From NCBI RefSeq assembly GCF_002806945.1, contig NZ_NIHC01000007.1, forward strand, positions 124,001 to 188,000: DNA of 64,000 nt, written 5' to 3'. Made by a program: the position numbers and the translations under genes. The notes under the pieces were generated by a model, which worked only from the letters and a program-made list of their open reading frames with translations, was not told the origin of the DNA and did no database searches. Numbering within the stretch: the stretch's first letter is position 1; each line of letters starts with the position of its first letter. The stretch comes from Marinobacter salexigens (GTDB lineage: Bacteria; Pseudomonadota; Gammaproteobacteria; Pseudomonadales; Oleiphilaceae). Positions 1 through 9,051 of this stretch are shown here, piece by piece.

Positions 1-534
1 GATGCCGATGAACTGCCTTTTCCCGGGGATTCCATGGACCTGGTTGTGCTTCACCATACGGCGGATTTCTCCCCTTATCCCCACCAGGTTCTGCGTGAGG
101 CGGCACGGGTTTTGCGGGGAGATGGCTCGATAGTGCTCATCGGTTTTAACCCGGTGAGTGTTTGGGGTATTCGCAGGCTGGTCTCACGGCATCATGCCGG
201 GCCTTGGGGAGGGCGCTTTCTTTCCCGTGGCAGAATGGAAGACTGGCTTCACTTGTTGGATTTTCAGGTAGAGACTTCTCTCACCCGTTTTTATCATCTT
301 CCATTTCAGCGCAGTGGTCGCAAGGTTTCCGGTGGGTTTGTGCAGCGCTTGTCCGGGTATGGGGTTCTGCCGGTTGGTGCCTATTACTGTATCCTTGCAA
401 AAAAACAGGTTTGCGCCCGGATTCCCCGGCGTAACGTTTGGCGTCAGAGCAAGGTAATGGGGTTGTCGGGAACAGGTACCGTGGGAGCGGCGAGAGGCCA
501 TCCTTCGCAGAGCCTGGCCCCTTCTGATGAGTGA
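1..534 (+). CDS. class I SAM-dependent methyltransferase (YafS-like), 3' portion
   Basis: The reading frame is open from base 1, so the 5' part of the gene, including the SAM-binding glycine motif, lies outside the window. The visible 177 codons carry the later part of a methyltransferase type 11 fold: ELPFPGDSMDLVVLHHT, then an R-E-A-x-R-V-L-R-G-D-G segment and the strand IVLIGFNP. Escherichia coli has yafS beside rnhA-dnaQ, and the same neighbours follow here, which supports a YafS-type assignment. The C-terminus after about residue 140 is basic and low in conservation. The substrate is unknown. The family call is firm; the specific function is not. Confidence 0.8.
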   Translation, partial: DADELPFPGDSMDLVVLHHTADFSPYPHQVLREAARVLRGDGSIVLIGFNPVSVWGIRRLVSRHHAGPWGGRFLSRGRMEDWLHLLDFQVETSLTRFYHLPFQRSGRKVSGGFVQRLSGYGVLPVGAYYCILAKKQVCARIPRRNVWRQSKVMGLSGTGTVGAARGHPSQSLAPSDE

Positions 535-579
535 CTGGCCTTACGGGGTCTCCGAAGTGATATAGACAAGGGAGTTTGA

Positions 580-1017
580 ATGACCGGTAAGGTGATTTTG
601 TATACCGATGGTGCTTGTAAAGGCAACCCGGGGCGCGGCGGCTGGGGCGTGGTACTGCGCTACGGCGATGCGGTCAAAACCATGCATGGCGGGGAGTTGC
701 ATACTACCAATAACCGTATGGAGCTTATGGCTGCTATTCAGGGTTTAAAAGCGCTCAAGCGTGGCTGTGAGGTGGAGCTGTATACCGACTCACAGTATGT
801 CCGTAAGGGTATTACGGAATGGCTCTCAGGATGGAAGCGCAACGGCTGGAAGACATCGGCTAAAAAACCGGTGAAAAACGATGACCTTTGGCGTGCTCTG
901 GATGCGGAAACCACCAGGCACAAGGTCAACTGGCATTGGGTAAAAGGCCATGCAGGAATCCCGGACAACGAACTCGCAGACGAACTAGCGAACAAGGGTG
1001 TTGCTGAACTGAAATAG
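580..1017 (+). CDS. rnhA: ribonuclease HI
   Basis: This enzyme degrades the RNA strand of RNA-DNA hybrids and acts in R-loop and primer removal. The 145-residue protein has the usual RNase HI length. It shows the acidic catalytic set in order: [11 protein letters not shown] (Asp near 9), the RMELMA helix (Glu near 47), LYTDSQYV (Asp near 69) and a late Asp in [15 protein letters not shown] ribosome site lies just upstream of the ATG. It is followed after only 10 bases by dnaQ, a classic rnhA-dnaQ pairing, though here the two run in the same direction rather than divergently as in E. coli. Confidence 0.97.
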   Translation: MTGKVILYTDGACKGNPGRGGWGVVLRYGDAVKTMHGGELHTTNNRMELMAAIQGLKALKRGCEVELYTDSQYVRKGITEWLSGWKRNGWKTSAKKPVKNDDLWRALDAETTRHKVNWHWVKGHAGIPDNELADELANKGVAELK

Positions 1018-1027
1018 TGTGGGAATT

Positions 1028-1732
1028 ATGAGACAAATTATACTGGACACTGAAACAACTGGTATTGATCCGGCGGAAGGGCACCGGGTTATAGAGATTG
1101 GTTGTGTTGAAATGATGGAGCGCCAGCTCACCGGCCGCAACTATCATGTGTACATCAATCCTGAGCGTGAGGTTGAGGCGGAAGCAATTACCATCCACGG
1201 AATTACGAATGAATTCCTCGTGGATAAACCAAAATTTGCCGAAGTGGCCGACGAGTTTTTCGAATTCATAAAAGGCGCCGAACTCGTTATTCACAACGCC
1301 GCGTTTGACGTGGGGTTCATGGATGCGGAGTTTGCCCGGATCAAGCCCGTGCGCAAAACCGCAGATTACTGTGGTGTTGTGGATACTCTGGCCATTGCCC
1401 GTGCAAAACACCCTGGCCAGAAAAACAATCTGGATGCCTTGTGTAAACGTTACGGCGTTGATAACAGCAACCGTGAACTTCACGGAGCACTGCTGGATGC
1501 CGAGATTCTGGCAGAAGTGTACCTGTTACTTACCGGTGGGCAGACGGCTTTGTCTCTGGATGCCGGGTCTGAAAATGGCGGGACTAATGGCGGTATCCGC
1601 CGACTGAATTCAAGCCGGCCCGCACTGCCGGTTGTTGAGGCGACCGAAGCTGAGCGTGAAGCTCATCGGGCGTTCATGGCAGCCATGGAAAAGAAAGCTG
1701 GTGAAACGCTATGGAGCAAACTTGAGGCCTAG
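1028..1732 (+). CDS. dnaQ: DNA polymerase III epsilon subunit (3'-5' proofreading exonuclease)
   Basis: Proofreading subunit of the replicative polymerase, 234 residues. The DEDDh exonuclease motifs are all present: ILDTETTGIDP near the N-terminus (Exo I), HNAAFDVGFMD (Exo II) and HGALLDAEILAEVY (Exo III, with catalytic His and Asp). The C-terminal tail, rich in A and E and ending near WSKLEA, corresponds to the region that binds the alpha subunit. I chose the ATG at 1028. An in-frame GTG at 1019 is possible but has no ribosome site. It is probably translated with rnhA. Confidence 0.96.
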   Translation: MRQIILDTETTGIDPAEGHRVIEIGCVEMMERQLTGRNYHVYINPEREVEAEAITIHGITNEFLVDKPKFAEVADEFFEFIKGAELVIHNAAFDVGFMDAEFARIKPVRKTADYCGVVDTLAIARAKHPGQKNNLDALCKRYGVDNSNRELHGALLDAEILAEVYLLLTGGQTALSLDAGSENGGTNGGIRRLNSSRPALPVVEATEAEREAHRAFMAAMEKKAGETLWSKLEA

Positions 1733-1778
1733 AATGAGAACTGTGTCGGCCTGTACCAAATGTTACATGGCAGCTTTA

Positions 1779-1806
1779 TTGAGGTACTTGAGTTTTATGT
1801 TATAAG
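1779..1806 (+). promoter_or_regulatory. candidate sigma-70 promoter for the ChpA-like gene
   Basis: TTGAGG at 1779-1784 and TATAAG at 1801-1806 are separated by 16 bases, in an AT-rich stretch after dnaQ. This would give a leader of about 150 bases before the ATG at 1965. It is a sequence match only. Confidence 0.45.
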
Positions 1807-1964
1807 TAATGGTTAGTACTTCAGTTTTCTGTCGTGCTCTTGGTGAGCATCCAGGCCGGGACAGGTCCGGCCGGCTCAATAACAAAAAACCTGGCATACA
1901 CTCCTGTCAGGCCATAGTTCACTAGGAAGGTGCGGTAGTCTCCGCAGTTTAACGGGAAGCGTTT

Positions 1965-3671
1965 ATGGTTCAGTCGTCTCTTGCGACGAAATCGCAGTCG
2001 TTTGACCTGGTCAAAAATGAAATTGAGCAGACCATCAAACAGGCAGAGTCCAGTCTTGAGCGCTTTCAGGTAAACCGTGAAAGCGGTGAGGATTTGCAAA
2101 ACTGCCTGGATTTCCTCAATCAGCTCCGCGGCATATTTATTCTGGTCGAACTTCGTGGTGGTACGTTGCTCTGCCAGGAGGCCGTGGCCATGGCAAACGA
2201 TGTTCCGGTTGGGGCTAACGACGACAAGAACATACTCCTCACCACCTTGAACAATGCGCTTTTTATCCTTCGCCGCTACGTGGAATATTATCATCAGCAG
2301 CGCGCGGATCATCCTGAGCTGTTGCTGCCCGTAATCAATGAACTGCGCGAAGCCCGCCGTGAAAAGCCTTACCCGGAATCCTGTTTCTTCGAAGCTGACC
2401 TAAAGGATTCGCAGGACTTTTGTGGTGGTTTGTCGGTGCCGGTTTTTGAAGGTAATGAGGCTGAATACGAAATTGCTGCCCGGCGTATGCGGCTGACCTA
2501 TCAGGTGGCCTTGCTGGGTATCCTCAGGGATCGAAACCCTGTGGTAAGTCAAAAACTCATTAGCCGTGCTGCTCGTGGCTTTGTACGTTTGTGCCAGGGC
2601 GCGCCCATGGGGCAAATGTGGTGCCTGGTCGCAATTGTGGCAGACACCATGCTTGATAGGGCAATGCCGTTCACCAAGGCTCGTAAGCGCACGTTTATGC
2701 GCATTGAGAAATACTCGCGAGAATTGGTGTATGTGGGCAAGGTGGCAGCCGCAAAAGATGCCCCGGACTCACTTATTCGCGACCTTGTTTATTTGCTATA
2801 CCGCAGTGGCTCCGGAAACCCGGAAGTGACTCGTGTTCTTTCCGGGGTTCAATTGGCGCCCGCTGAGTTTCCGGATTCCATTCTTGAAGCTCACGCTCGG
2901 CGTTTGTATGGCCCCGGTACCGACGTACTGGAGTCGCTTTCAGAGGCTCTGCAGGATGAGCTCAATCAGCTCAAAGACAAGCTGGATATCATCGAGCGCG
3001 GTATAGAGCCGGACTTGGCTGAACTATCGTCTATTGCCGATACTCTGGATCGCCTTTCCAACACACTGATTATGCTGGACCTTACTCGCTTGGCAAGTAT
3101 TGCCCGGGACGAAGCGGACAGGCTCCGTGACTGGGAATCCGAATCCCGATTGCCGGGTGAAGAAGAACTTTATCGGCTTGCTGACTCCGTGCTGGGCATC
3201 GAAGATGCTGTTATGCAGATTGTCAGCCGTGGTATTACATCAGAAACAGATGCGTTGGCCGGCAGTGAGCACAGCCGGGAAGAATCCATGTATCTCAAGG
3301 AAGCCTTGTATGTGGTGGCCGAAGAGGCGCGTGGCGCACTGACTCTCGCCAAGCGGGCGATTACTGCTTTCGTGGAATCAGACTACGACAAGCTTCATTT
3401 GGCGAACCTGCCTGCAACCTTGCACAGTATTTGGGGCGGTTTGCAGATGATTAATGACCCGGGTGCCGCCCACGTACTGGAGCGTGTTGCCGCTTCCATA
3501 CAGGAACGCATGCTGGATGCCCGTGAGGCACCTGGCACACAGGTGCTGGAAGCATTGGCAGACGCTCTGACGTCTCTTGAATACTATATCGAGAGCATTG
3601 GAAAGCGAGAGGAAAATAATGCGGACCTGCTCCGGCTGGCAGAAACCTCGTTGGATGATGTAGATCTTTAG
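1965..3671 (+). CDS. ChpA N-terminus-like helical scaffold protein
   Basis: A 568-residue soluble, almost entirely helical protein. Its opening (FDLVKNEIEQTIKQAESSLE, then a segment about a single column of helices ending VELRGGTLLCQEAVAMA) resembles the N-terminal Hpt-like repeats of the ChpA/FimL group that act in type IV pilus and cAMP control in Pseudomonas. FimL is a stand-alone protein of about this size that mirrors the ChpA N-terminus, so a FimL-type role is the best guess. I see no histidine kinase, CheW or receiver domain. It stands alone, with its own promoter and a strong terminator immediately after it. Family resemblance is from memory; function is inferred. Confidence 0.6.
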   Translation: MVQSSLATKSQSFDLVKNEIEQTIKQAESSLERFQVNRESGEDLQNCLDFLNQLRGIFILVELRGGTLLCQEAVAMANDVPVGANDDKNILLTTLNNALFILRRYVEYYHQQRADHPELLLPVINELREARREKPYPESCFFEADLKDSQDFCGGLSVPVFEGNEAEYEIAARRMRLTYQVALLGILRDRNPVVSQKLISRAARGFVRLCQGAPMGQMWCLVAIVADTMLDRAMPFTKARKRTFMRIEKYSRELVYVGKVAAAKDAPDSLIRDLVYLLYRSGSGNPEVTRVLSGVQLAPAEFPDSILEAHARRLYGPGTDVLESLSEALQDELNQLKDKLDIIERGIEPDLAELSSIADTLDRLSNTLIMLDLTRLASIARDEADRLRDWESESRLPGEEELYRLADSVLGIEDAVMQIVSRGITSETDALAGSEHSREESMYLKEALYVVAEEARGALTLAKRAITAFVESDYDKLHLANLPATLHSIWGGLQMINDPGAAHVLERVAASIQERMLDAREAPGTQVLEALADALTSLEYYIESIGKREENNADLLRLAETSLDDVDL

Positions 3672-3700
3672 TGTCAGCTTGAAACCATCTTCCGAGCAAC

Positions 3701-3730
3701 AAAAAACCCGCGCCAAGCGCGGGTTTTTTT
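3701..3730. terminator. bidirectional rho-independent terminator
   Basis: A GC stem, CCCGCGC at 3707-3713 with GCGCGGG at 3717-3723, has a three-base loop and is flanked by six A's on the left and seven T's on the right. It sits between the convergent ChpA-like and SCP2 genes and can serve both. Confidence 0.9.
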
Positions 3731-3761
3731 GTTTGCCTAAGTGATTGCCAACAGGGCTCGA

Positions 3762-4076
3762 TCAGCCCATGTTGAAAAGCTCGCCCAGTTTGGTAGCCAG
3801 CATCATGTCGCCTTCGGCGCGCAGTTGGCCAGCCATGAAAGCTTGCATGCCGTCGGTCTCGCCTGAAACGATACCCTGCAGAGTTTCGGAGTTCATGATC
3901 AGTGTGACAGAAGGATCGTCGTGTGGGCCTTCGTGCAGCTTGCATGTGCCGTCATTGATGACTAGGTGATGGGTCTTGTCGTCTTCGATATCAAACTGGA
4001 ATACCAGATCCAGGCCCTGAGCGGCGTCTGCGTTGAAGTTCTGCTCGAGCTTTTGAAAAATTTGATCTACAGACAT
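3762..4076 (-). CDS. SCP2 sterol-binding domain protein
   Basis: A 104-residue single-domain protein starting MSVDQIFQKLEQNF. The core (DLVFQFDIEDDKTHHLVIND, a short loop, then DPSVTLIMNSETLQGIVSGE and a helix with MAGQLRAEGDMMLATKL) matches the SCP2 lipid-binding fold. Bacterial members bind fatty acyl or other hydrophobic ligands, but the ligand here is unknown. I chose the start at 4076, with an AAGGG ribosome site six bases upstream. Upstream in-frame codons to 4145 encode a basic, unconserved extension and are unlikely to be translated. Confidence 0.88.
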   Translation of the reverse strand: MSVDQIFQKLEQNFNADAAQGLDLVFQFDIEDDKTHHLVINDGTCKLHEGPHDDPSVTLIMNSETLQGIVSGETDGMQAFMAGQLRAEGDMMLATKLGELFNMG

Positions 4077-4310
4077 TTGTTTACCCTTTGTTTGGTGGTT
4101 GTCTTGTATTGAAAACTGCTTTGTATGCTTGGCTTTACAAGCCATCGTTGGCAGCTGCCGGATAGAGCCGACTTCGCTTCCCGACTTTATGGTGAGACTT
4201 AATCACTGTCAAGCCCGATCGAACGCTTGTTTTAATTTTTTTGCTCTGCTTATCACCAGAGATTCGGTAAGTTACACTCTCGTGCTTGCTTAACTGCCTG
4301 GAGAAGCGAT

Positions 4311-5375
4311 TTGGAGTTCCTGACTGAATACGGTTTGTTTTTGGCCAAAGTGGTCACTTTTGTTATTGCGGCAGTAGTTGTTGTCTCTATTATTTTTGCC
4401 GCCACCCAAAAGGACAAAGATGGAGAAGATGACGACGGAGAGTTGCAGATACGCAAGCTTAACGAGCGTTATCGCAAGTTGCGCGAGTCCATCCAGGCGC
4501 GCCTGATGTCTGATCAGGAGCGAAAAGCCTGGAGCAAGGCCAAAAAGAAAAAAGAAAAAGCTGAAAAGAAAGCCGGCAAAGCGAAGAAAGCGGATTCAGA
4601 GGCACCGGAAGAAACGCCGGCACGCATTTATGTGCTGGATTTCGATGGCGACATTAAAGCCAGTGATACGGACCCGCTTCGCCGCGCCATTGATGCGGTG
4701 CTAAGCGTTGCCGAACCGGGCAAAGATGAAGTTGTTATCAGGCTGGAAAGCGGCGGCGGACTGGTGCACTCCTATGGCCTGGCCGCAGCGCAGCTTGACC
4801 GGATACGCAGTAAGGGCATACACCTCACAGCCTGCGTGGATAAAGTTGCGGCAAGTGGCGGGTATATGATGGCCTGTGTAGCAGACCGAATTGTTGCATC
4901 CCCATTTGCCATCCTCGGCTCCATCGGCGTTGTGGCACAGCTGCCTAATTTTCACCGCCTGCTGAAGCGGAATGACGTCGACTTTGAAGTGCTGACTGCT
5001 GGCGAACATAAGCGCACCATGACCATATTCGGTGAGAATACCGATAAGGGGCGTGAGAAATTTCTTGCAGACCTTGAGGATACGCACGAACTGTTCAAGG
5101 ACTATGTAGGAGAGCGTCGACCAGATCTGGATATTGCCGCTGTCGCAACTGGTGACATCTGGTTTGGCAAACGTGCACTGGACGTTAAACTCATTGATGA
5201 AGTGAAAACCTCCGACGAATATCTCATAGAGGCCTGTGACAGGGCAGACGTAGTATCAGTGTCATTCGAGCGCAAACGAACCTTGCCAGAAAAACTCGGT
5301 TTGGCAACCAGTGCGGCTCTTGAACATACGGTATGGAAAGTGCTGAGCGCTTTTCGTAACCAGAAAATCCAGTAG
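4311..5375 (+). CDS. sohB: inner-membrane protease SohB (S49 family)
   Basis: A 354-residue S49 serine peptidase related to SppA. Residues 8-31 form one N-terminal membrane anchor, followed by an acidic patch and a lysine/alanine-rich segment (about 76-97). The peptidase domain begins near residue 104. The nucleophile Ser182 lies in KVAASGGYMMACVADRI, and GSIGVVAQLPNFHRLLKRND is the usual SohB signature. Translation appears to start at TTG 4311, supported by GGAG seven bases upstream; no ATG lies in frame nearby. The role is likely in membrane protein quality control. Confidence 0.93.
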   Translation: MEFLTEYGLFLAKVVTFVIAAVVVVSIIFAATQKDKDGEDDDGELQIRKLNERYRKLRESIQARLMSDQERKAWSKAKKKKEKAEKKAGKAKKADSEAPEETPARIYVLDFDGDIKASDTDPLRRAIDAVLSVAEPGKDEVVIRLESGGGLVHSYGLAAAQLDRIRSKGIHLTACVDKVAASGGYMMACVADRIVASPFAILGSIGVVAQLPNFHRLLKRNDVDFEVLTAGEHKRTMTIFGENTDKGREKFLADLEDTHELFKDYVGERRPDLDIAAVATGDIWFGKRALDVKLIDEVKTSDEYLIEACDRADVVSVSFERKRTLPEKLGLATSAALEHTVWKVLSAFRNQKIQ

Positions 5376-5396
5376 TTATTCAAATTGGAGACGATC

Positions 5397-6395
5397 ATGA
5401 CCAGCAATGTCGAATTCAAAGCCTGGCGAGTTGAAGAAAAAGATGGCAACTATAAAGGTACAGAACAGACTCTAAACACGGCTGATCTTCCAGCAGGCGA
5501 AGTACTGGTTAAGGTCAGCCACTCTTCACTGAACTACAAAGATGCGCTCTCTGCCTCCGGCAACAAAGCCGTCAGCCGCTCCTTCCCACACACACCCGGC
5601 ATAGACGCCGCCGGAGAAGTTGTTGAATCTGCCACCGGAAGCCCGGCTGTAGGCAGCCAGGTTATCGTCACCGGCTACGACCTGGGCATGAACACCGCTG
5701 GCGGGTTCGGCGAGTACATCCGGGTACCTGCCGCCTGGTGCGTTACCATGCCGTCCGGCTGGGATTCCCAAACAGCCATGATCTACGGCACCGCTGGCCT
5801 CACAGCCGGTTTGTGCGTCCAAAAGATCCTGACTATGGGAGCCAAACCAGAGCAGGGTAAAGTTGCTGTAACCGGAGCCTCAGGCGCAGTTGGTAGCGTT
5901 GCCGTAGAATTGCTTGCAAAACTCGGCTTCGATGTTGTCGCAATCAGTGGCAAAACCGATCACGCAGATAGCCTCAAAGCCTTGGGTGCCATAGAAGTAG
6001 TTGGCCGCGACGCACTGACGGAAGACAAGAAACCCGTACTAAAACCGGCCTTCGCCAATGCAGTGGATACGGTAGGCGGGTCACCTCTGGCGGAGTTGTT
6101 AAAACAAATCAAACCGGGTGGCTCTGTATCTTGCTGCGGCCTGGTTGCCGGCCCTCAGCTGCAAACCACTGTTCTTCCCTTCATCCTGCGAGGTATAAAC
6201 CTTTTAGGGGTGGATTCGGTAGAAATTCCGCTGACAGAAAAAGAGGTGGTATGGAAAAAGTTTGTGGGTGACTGGAAGTGCCCGAAGGCGGAAGCATCTG
6301 CGAAAACAATTGGCCGTGCTGACCTTGATAGTGCGCTAAAAGCGTTCTTGAAAGGCGAGTCAGCAGGGAAAGTTGTATTGGATCACGCAGTCTAA
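5397..6395 (+). CDS. acuI: acrylyl-CoA reductase / YhdH-type quinone oxidoreductase
   Basis: A 332-residue zinc-free medium-chain reductase of the YhdH/AcuI family, whose characterised members reduce acryloyl-CoA to propionyl-CoA with NADPH. The N-terminal GroES-like half carries SSLNYKDALSASG and the Rossmann half carries VTGASGAVGSVAVELLAKLG. In marine bacteria this enzyme detoxifies acryloyl-CoA from DMSP or propionate metabolism. No DMSP genes are visible here. The ATG at 5397 is preferred because GGAG lies six bases upstream; a TTG at 5385 is also in frame. It follows sohB by 21 bases. Confidence 0.9.
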   Translation: MTSNVEFKAWRVEEKDGNYKGTEQTLNTADLPAGEVLVKVSHSSLNYKDALSASGNKAVSRSFPHTPGIDAAGEVVESATGSPAVGSQVIVTGYDLGMNTAGGFGEYIRVPAAWCVTMPSGWDSQTAMIYGTAGLTAGLCVQKILTMGAKPEQGKVAVTGASGAVGSVAVELLAKLGFDVVAISGKTDHADSLKALGAIEVVGRDALTEDKKPVLKPAFANAVDTVGGSPLAELLKQIKPGGSVSCCGLVAGPQLQTTVLPFILRGINLLGVDSVEIPLTEKEVVWKKFVGDWKCPKAEASAKTIGRADLDSALKAFLKGESAGKVVLDHAV

Positions 6396-6408
6396 CGCCG
6401 AAGCTTGA

Positions 6409-6519
6409 ACAGTCAGGGGCGGAAGTCCTGTCAAAACCGTGCGGAGCCATGGATGGCGGAGCCGAGCGTACATGGACGTATTAACAGCGTGTTTTGACAG
6501 GACTTCCGCCCCTGACTGT
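6409..6519. repeat. long perfect inverted repeat between convergent genes
   Basis: Arms of 29 bases at 6409-6437 and 6491-6519 are exact reverse complements and enclose a 53-base loop. The loop holds a smaller hairpin (GCCAT-GG-ATGGC, near 6446-6457) and the phrase GCGTACATGGACGTATTAAC. The position, 14 bases past the acuI stop and 19 before the DUF934 stop, suits a two-way transcription stop. The arm length and perfection far exceed an ordinary terminator, and there is no T-tract, so a dispersed REP- or MITE-like element is more likely. Confidence 0.85.
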
Positions 6520-6537
6520 GGATTCCGATGTTTCAGA

Positions 6538-7044
6538 TTAAGATGCCCGACGCCGAAACAGGGGCTGGTCAGTATCCGTAGCCGCCTGATACCCCTGACT
6601 AAAAAAGTTCAAGGCGCGGGTCGCTTTACGAATATCTTTGTCAGGTCTCAGTTCATAGGTATCAAAACCACATCGCTTCATAAACTGAAGCTGATCGAGC
6701 AGCACATCACCAATAGCTCGCAACTCATTTTTATACCCGTACCGCTCCCTCAAAAGGCGGGCAATACTATAGCCTCGGCCATCACTGAACTTCGGAAAGT
6801 TCACTGCAATCAAAGGCAGCTCATTCACGTGATCCGCCAGAATCTCAGGCTCATCATGGCTATCCAGCCATACGCCCACATTCTCATCGCCCGCAAACTG
6901 CTCACGACTCTCAAGCCAAAGATCCGCAGGAATCAACACACGCTTTTGCTCAGGAATATCCAGAGCTTCGCCGCCCTCAGGGCGGGAAACCACAGTCCAC
7001 TGGTTCTGACGGATGCTGCCATCCCGAAAAATAATGTCAGGCAT
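6538..7044 (-). CDS. DUF934 protein, sulfite reductase partner
   Basis: A 168-residue soluble protein starting MPDIIFRDGS. DUF934 proteins are found almost always directly after cysI in proteobacteria and are often annotated as an oxidoreductase probably involved in sulfite reduction, but no catalytic role is established. Conserved features seen are GVWLDSHDEPEILADHVNEL, the pair FPKFSDGRGYS-ARLLRERYGY and the C-terminal block DTYELRPDKD. Its ATG overlaps the last codons of cysI by eight bases, which indicates translational coupling. Confidence 0.88.
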   Translation of the reverse strand: MPDIIFRDGSIRQNQWTVVSRPEGGEALDIPEQKRVLIPADLWLESREQFAGDENVGVWLDSHDEPEILADHVNELPLIAVNFPKFSDGRGYSIARLLRERYGYKNELRAIGDVLLDQLQFMKRCGFDTYELRPDKDIRKATRALNFFSQGYQAATDTDQPLFRRRAS

Positions 7045-8689
7045 AAACCCGCTCCTTGAATGGATCAATTCCAACACGGCGATAAGTATCAATAAACGAC
7101 TCCTCCTCCGTGCGCTTGTTAACGTACACATCAATAATCTTGGCGATCACCTCCGGCATATCATCCCGAGCGAAAGACGGTCCCAGAATTTTGCCGATTG
7201 TCGCATCGTGCTGTGATGCACCACCAAGACTCACTTGGTAGAACTCCTGACCTTTTTTATCCACACCTAGCACGCCGATGTTGCCAACGTGGTGATGACC
7301 GCAGGCATTCATGCAGCCTGAAATGTTCAAATCGATTTCGCCAAGGTCGTATAGAAAATCCAGATTGTCGAACCGACGCTGAATGGCATCTGCAACAGGA
7401 ATAGACTTGGCATTCGCCAGTGCACAAAAATCACCACCAGGGCAGCAGATGATATCTGTGAGCATATTCAGGTTTGCAGTGGCAAAACCCATTGGGCCCA
7501 ATTGCCCCCAAAGCTCAAGCAACCGGTCTTGCCGCACATCAGCCAGAACCACATTTTGCTCATGGGTTACCCGCACTTCGCCAAAACTGAATTCGTCGGC
7601 TAGGTCTGCAATTTGTTCAAGTTGTTTGTCAGTAACATCGCCTGGCGGGGTTCCCGTCTTCTTCATGGTGAGCGAAACAATGGCATACCCCGGTTTTTTG
7701 TGAGTATCCACGTTGTACTTCAGCCACTGATCAAACTCACGGTTTTCGAATCTTTGTTGGGCGAGTAGTTCCGTCGCATTATTCAGTGCGAGATAGGCAG
7801 GCTCAGTAAAATAGGTCTTGATGCGGTTGATAGCTTCAGGTGTGAGCTTACTAGGGGAGTCCTTGATGTGAGCCCATTCGGCCTCGACCTTCTCTGCAAA
7901 ACCTTCAGGAGTCAAAGCCTTCACCAGGATCTTTATACGAGCTTTGAACTTGTTATCGCGGCGGCCATAGCGGTTATACACCCTGAGAACCGATTCGAGA
8001 TAGGTCAGCAGATCCAGTTCCGGTAGAAATTCACGAATAACCGGGGCAACCATGGGCGTTCGTCCGAGACCACCACCCACGTGTACCCGAAAGCCCAACT
8101 CGCCTGCGTCGTTGCGCACGATCTGAAGGCCTATATCGTGCACTTGTATGGCGGCCCTGTCGGTTTTTTCAGAGGCGTTTACGGCAACCTTGAACTTCCG
8201 GGGCAGATACGCGAACTCCGGATGAAACGTAGACCACTGGCGAATAATCTCGCAGTAAGGGCGGGGGTCTGTGATCTCATCGGACTGTACGCCTGAAAAC
8301 TGGTCCGTTGTGGTGTTTCGTATGCAGTTACCGCTGGTCTGGTTGGAGTGCATTTCCACTTCTGCCAGTTCGGCAAGAATGTCTGGCACATCTTTCAGTT
8401 CAGGCCAGTTCAGTTGCACGTTTTGGCGAGTTGTGAAGTGTGCATAGCCCTTGTCGTAATCCCGTGTGATGCGCGCCAAACGACGTAGTTGAACAGAGCG
8501 CAGCATACCGTAAGGCACACAAATGCGTAACATGGGCGCAAGTCGCTGTACGTAAAGCCCGTTCTGAAGGCGGAGGGGCAGGAATTCATCTTCAGCCAGT
8601 TCCCCGGCCAGCGCGCGCTCAGTCTGGTCCCGGAATTGTGCAACCCGTTCGGCGGCCATTTGCCGATCGTGCTCATCGTATACGTACAT
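7037..8689 (-). CDS. cysI: sulfite reductase hemoprotein (nitrite/sulfite reductase family)
   Basis: A 550-residue siroheme and 4Fe-4S enzyme that reduces sulfite to sulfide for cysteine synthesis. The N-terminal ferrite-like half includes HFTTRQNVQLNWPEL and TSGNCIRN. The cluster and siroheme ligands are visible as CCPGGDFCALANAK and, later, SGCMNACGHHHVGNIG. The length and motifs match the single-subunit CysI paired with DUF934, found in Pseudomonas and relatives, rather than the E. coli CysJI flavoprotein system, and no cysJ is nearby. The gene is first in a two-gene operon. Confidence 0.93.
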   Translation of the reverse strand: MYVYDEHDRQMAAERVAQFRDQTERALAGELAEDEFLPLRLQNGLYVQRLAPMLRICVPYGMLRSVQLRRLARITRDYDKGYAHFTTRQNVQLNWPELKDVPDILAELAEVEMHSNQTSGNCIRNTTTDQFSGVQSDEITDPRPYCEIIRQWSTFHPEFAYLPRKFKVAVNASEKTDRAAIQVHDIGLQIVRNDAGELGFRVHVGGGLGRTPMVAPVIREFLPELDLLTYLESVLRVYNRYGRRDNKFKARIKILVKALTPEGFAEKVEAEWAHIKDSPSKLTPEAINRIKTYFTEPAYLALNNATELLAQQRFENREFDQWLKYNVDTHKKPGYAIVSLTMKKTGTPPGDVTDKQLEQIADLADEFSFGEVRVTHEQNVVLADVRQDRLLELWGQLGPMGFATANLNMLTDIICCPGGDFCALANAKSIPVADAIQRRFDNLDFLYDLGEIDLNISGCMNACGHHHVGNIGVLGVDKKGQEFYQVSLGGASQHDATIGKILGPSFARDDMPEVIAKIIDVYVNKRTEEESFIDTYRRVGIDPFKERVYA

Positions 8690-8944
8690 AGTAGAAAGAT
8701 CCTGGGTAATAATATCGTAATTGCATGGCCCCGAAAGCGGGTGCCTTATAGCTGAAACGAAGGATAACAGCCGCCTCTTATACTAGAAACGATTATTTCA
8801 AGATATGTTTATCGATTAAGGCGATAAGGCCGCGGGTGGGGGCTGGACGAATGTCAAATTACTGCTTTACTGATAGGCAGAAACGCAGGTAGGTGCCCGT
8901 TTCGCTTAATGCCAACTTGGCAGACTCTGCAAAAGGAATAGGTG

Positions 8945-9049
8945 ATGAAGAACCAAACGCGGTCAGACAGCAATGCCGACGCGGTAGCTGCGGTGGTAAT
9001 TATTGCACTTGTTGTAGCATTCGCTGTGATCTGGGTGTCAGGGCAGTAA
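8945..9049 (+). CDS. 34-residue single-pass membrane peptide
   Basis: This short frame starts MKNQTRSDSNADAVAAVV and ends in WVSGQ. The N-terminal third is polar and the rest is one hydrophobic helix of about 18 residues. AAAGGA lies eight bases before the ATG. The stop falls two bases before the stop of the convergent DUF2970 gene, a tight arrangement that suggests a real gene. I do not recognise a family. A longer overlapping frame at 8893-9120 looks spurious. Confidence 0.6.
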   Translation: MKNQTRSDSNADAVAAVVIIALVVAFAVIWVSGQ

Positions 9050-9051
9050 TG

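Noticed and set aside
6439..7059. 206-codon frame opposite DUF934 starting within the inverted repeat
   Set aside because: It begins in the repeat loop, lies wholly antisense to DUF934 and has no conserved domain or ribosome site.
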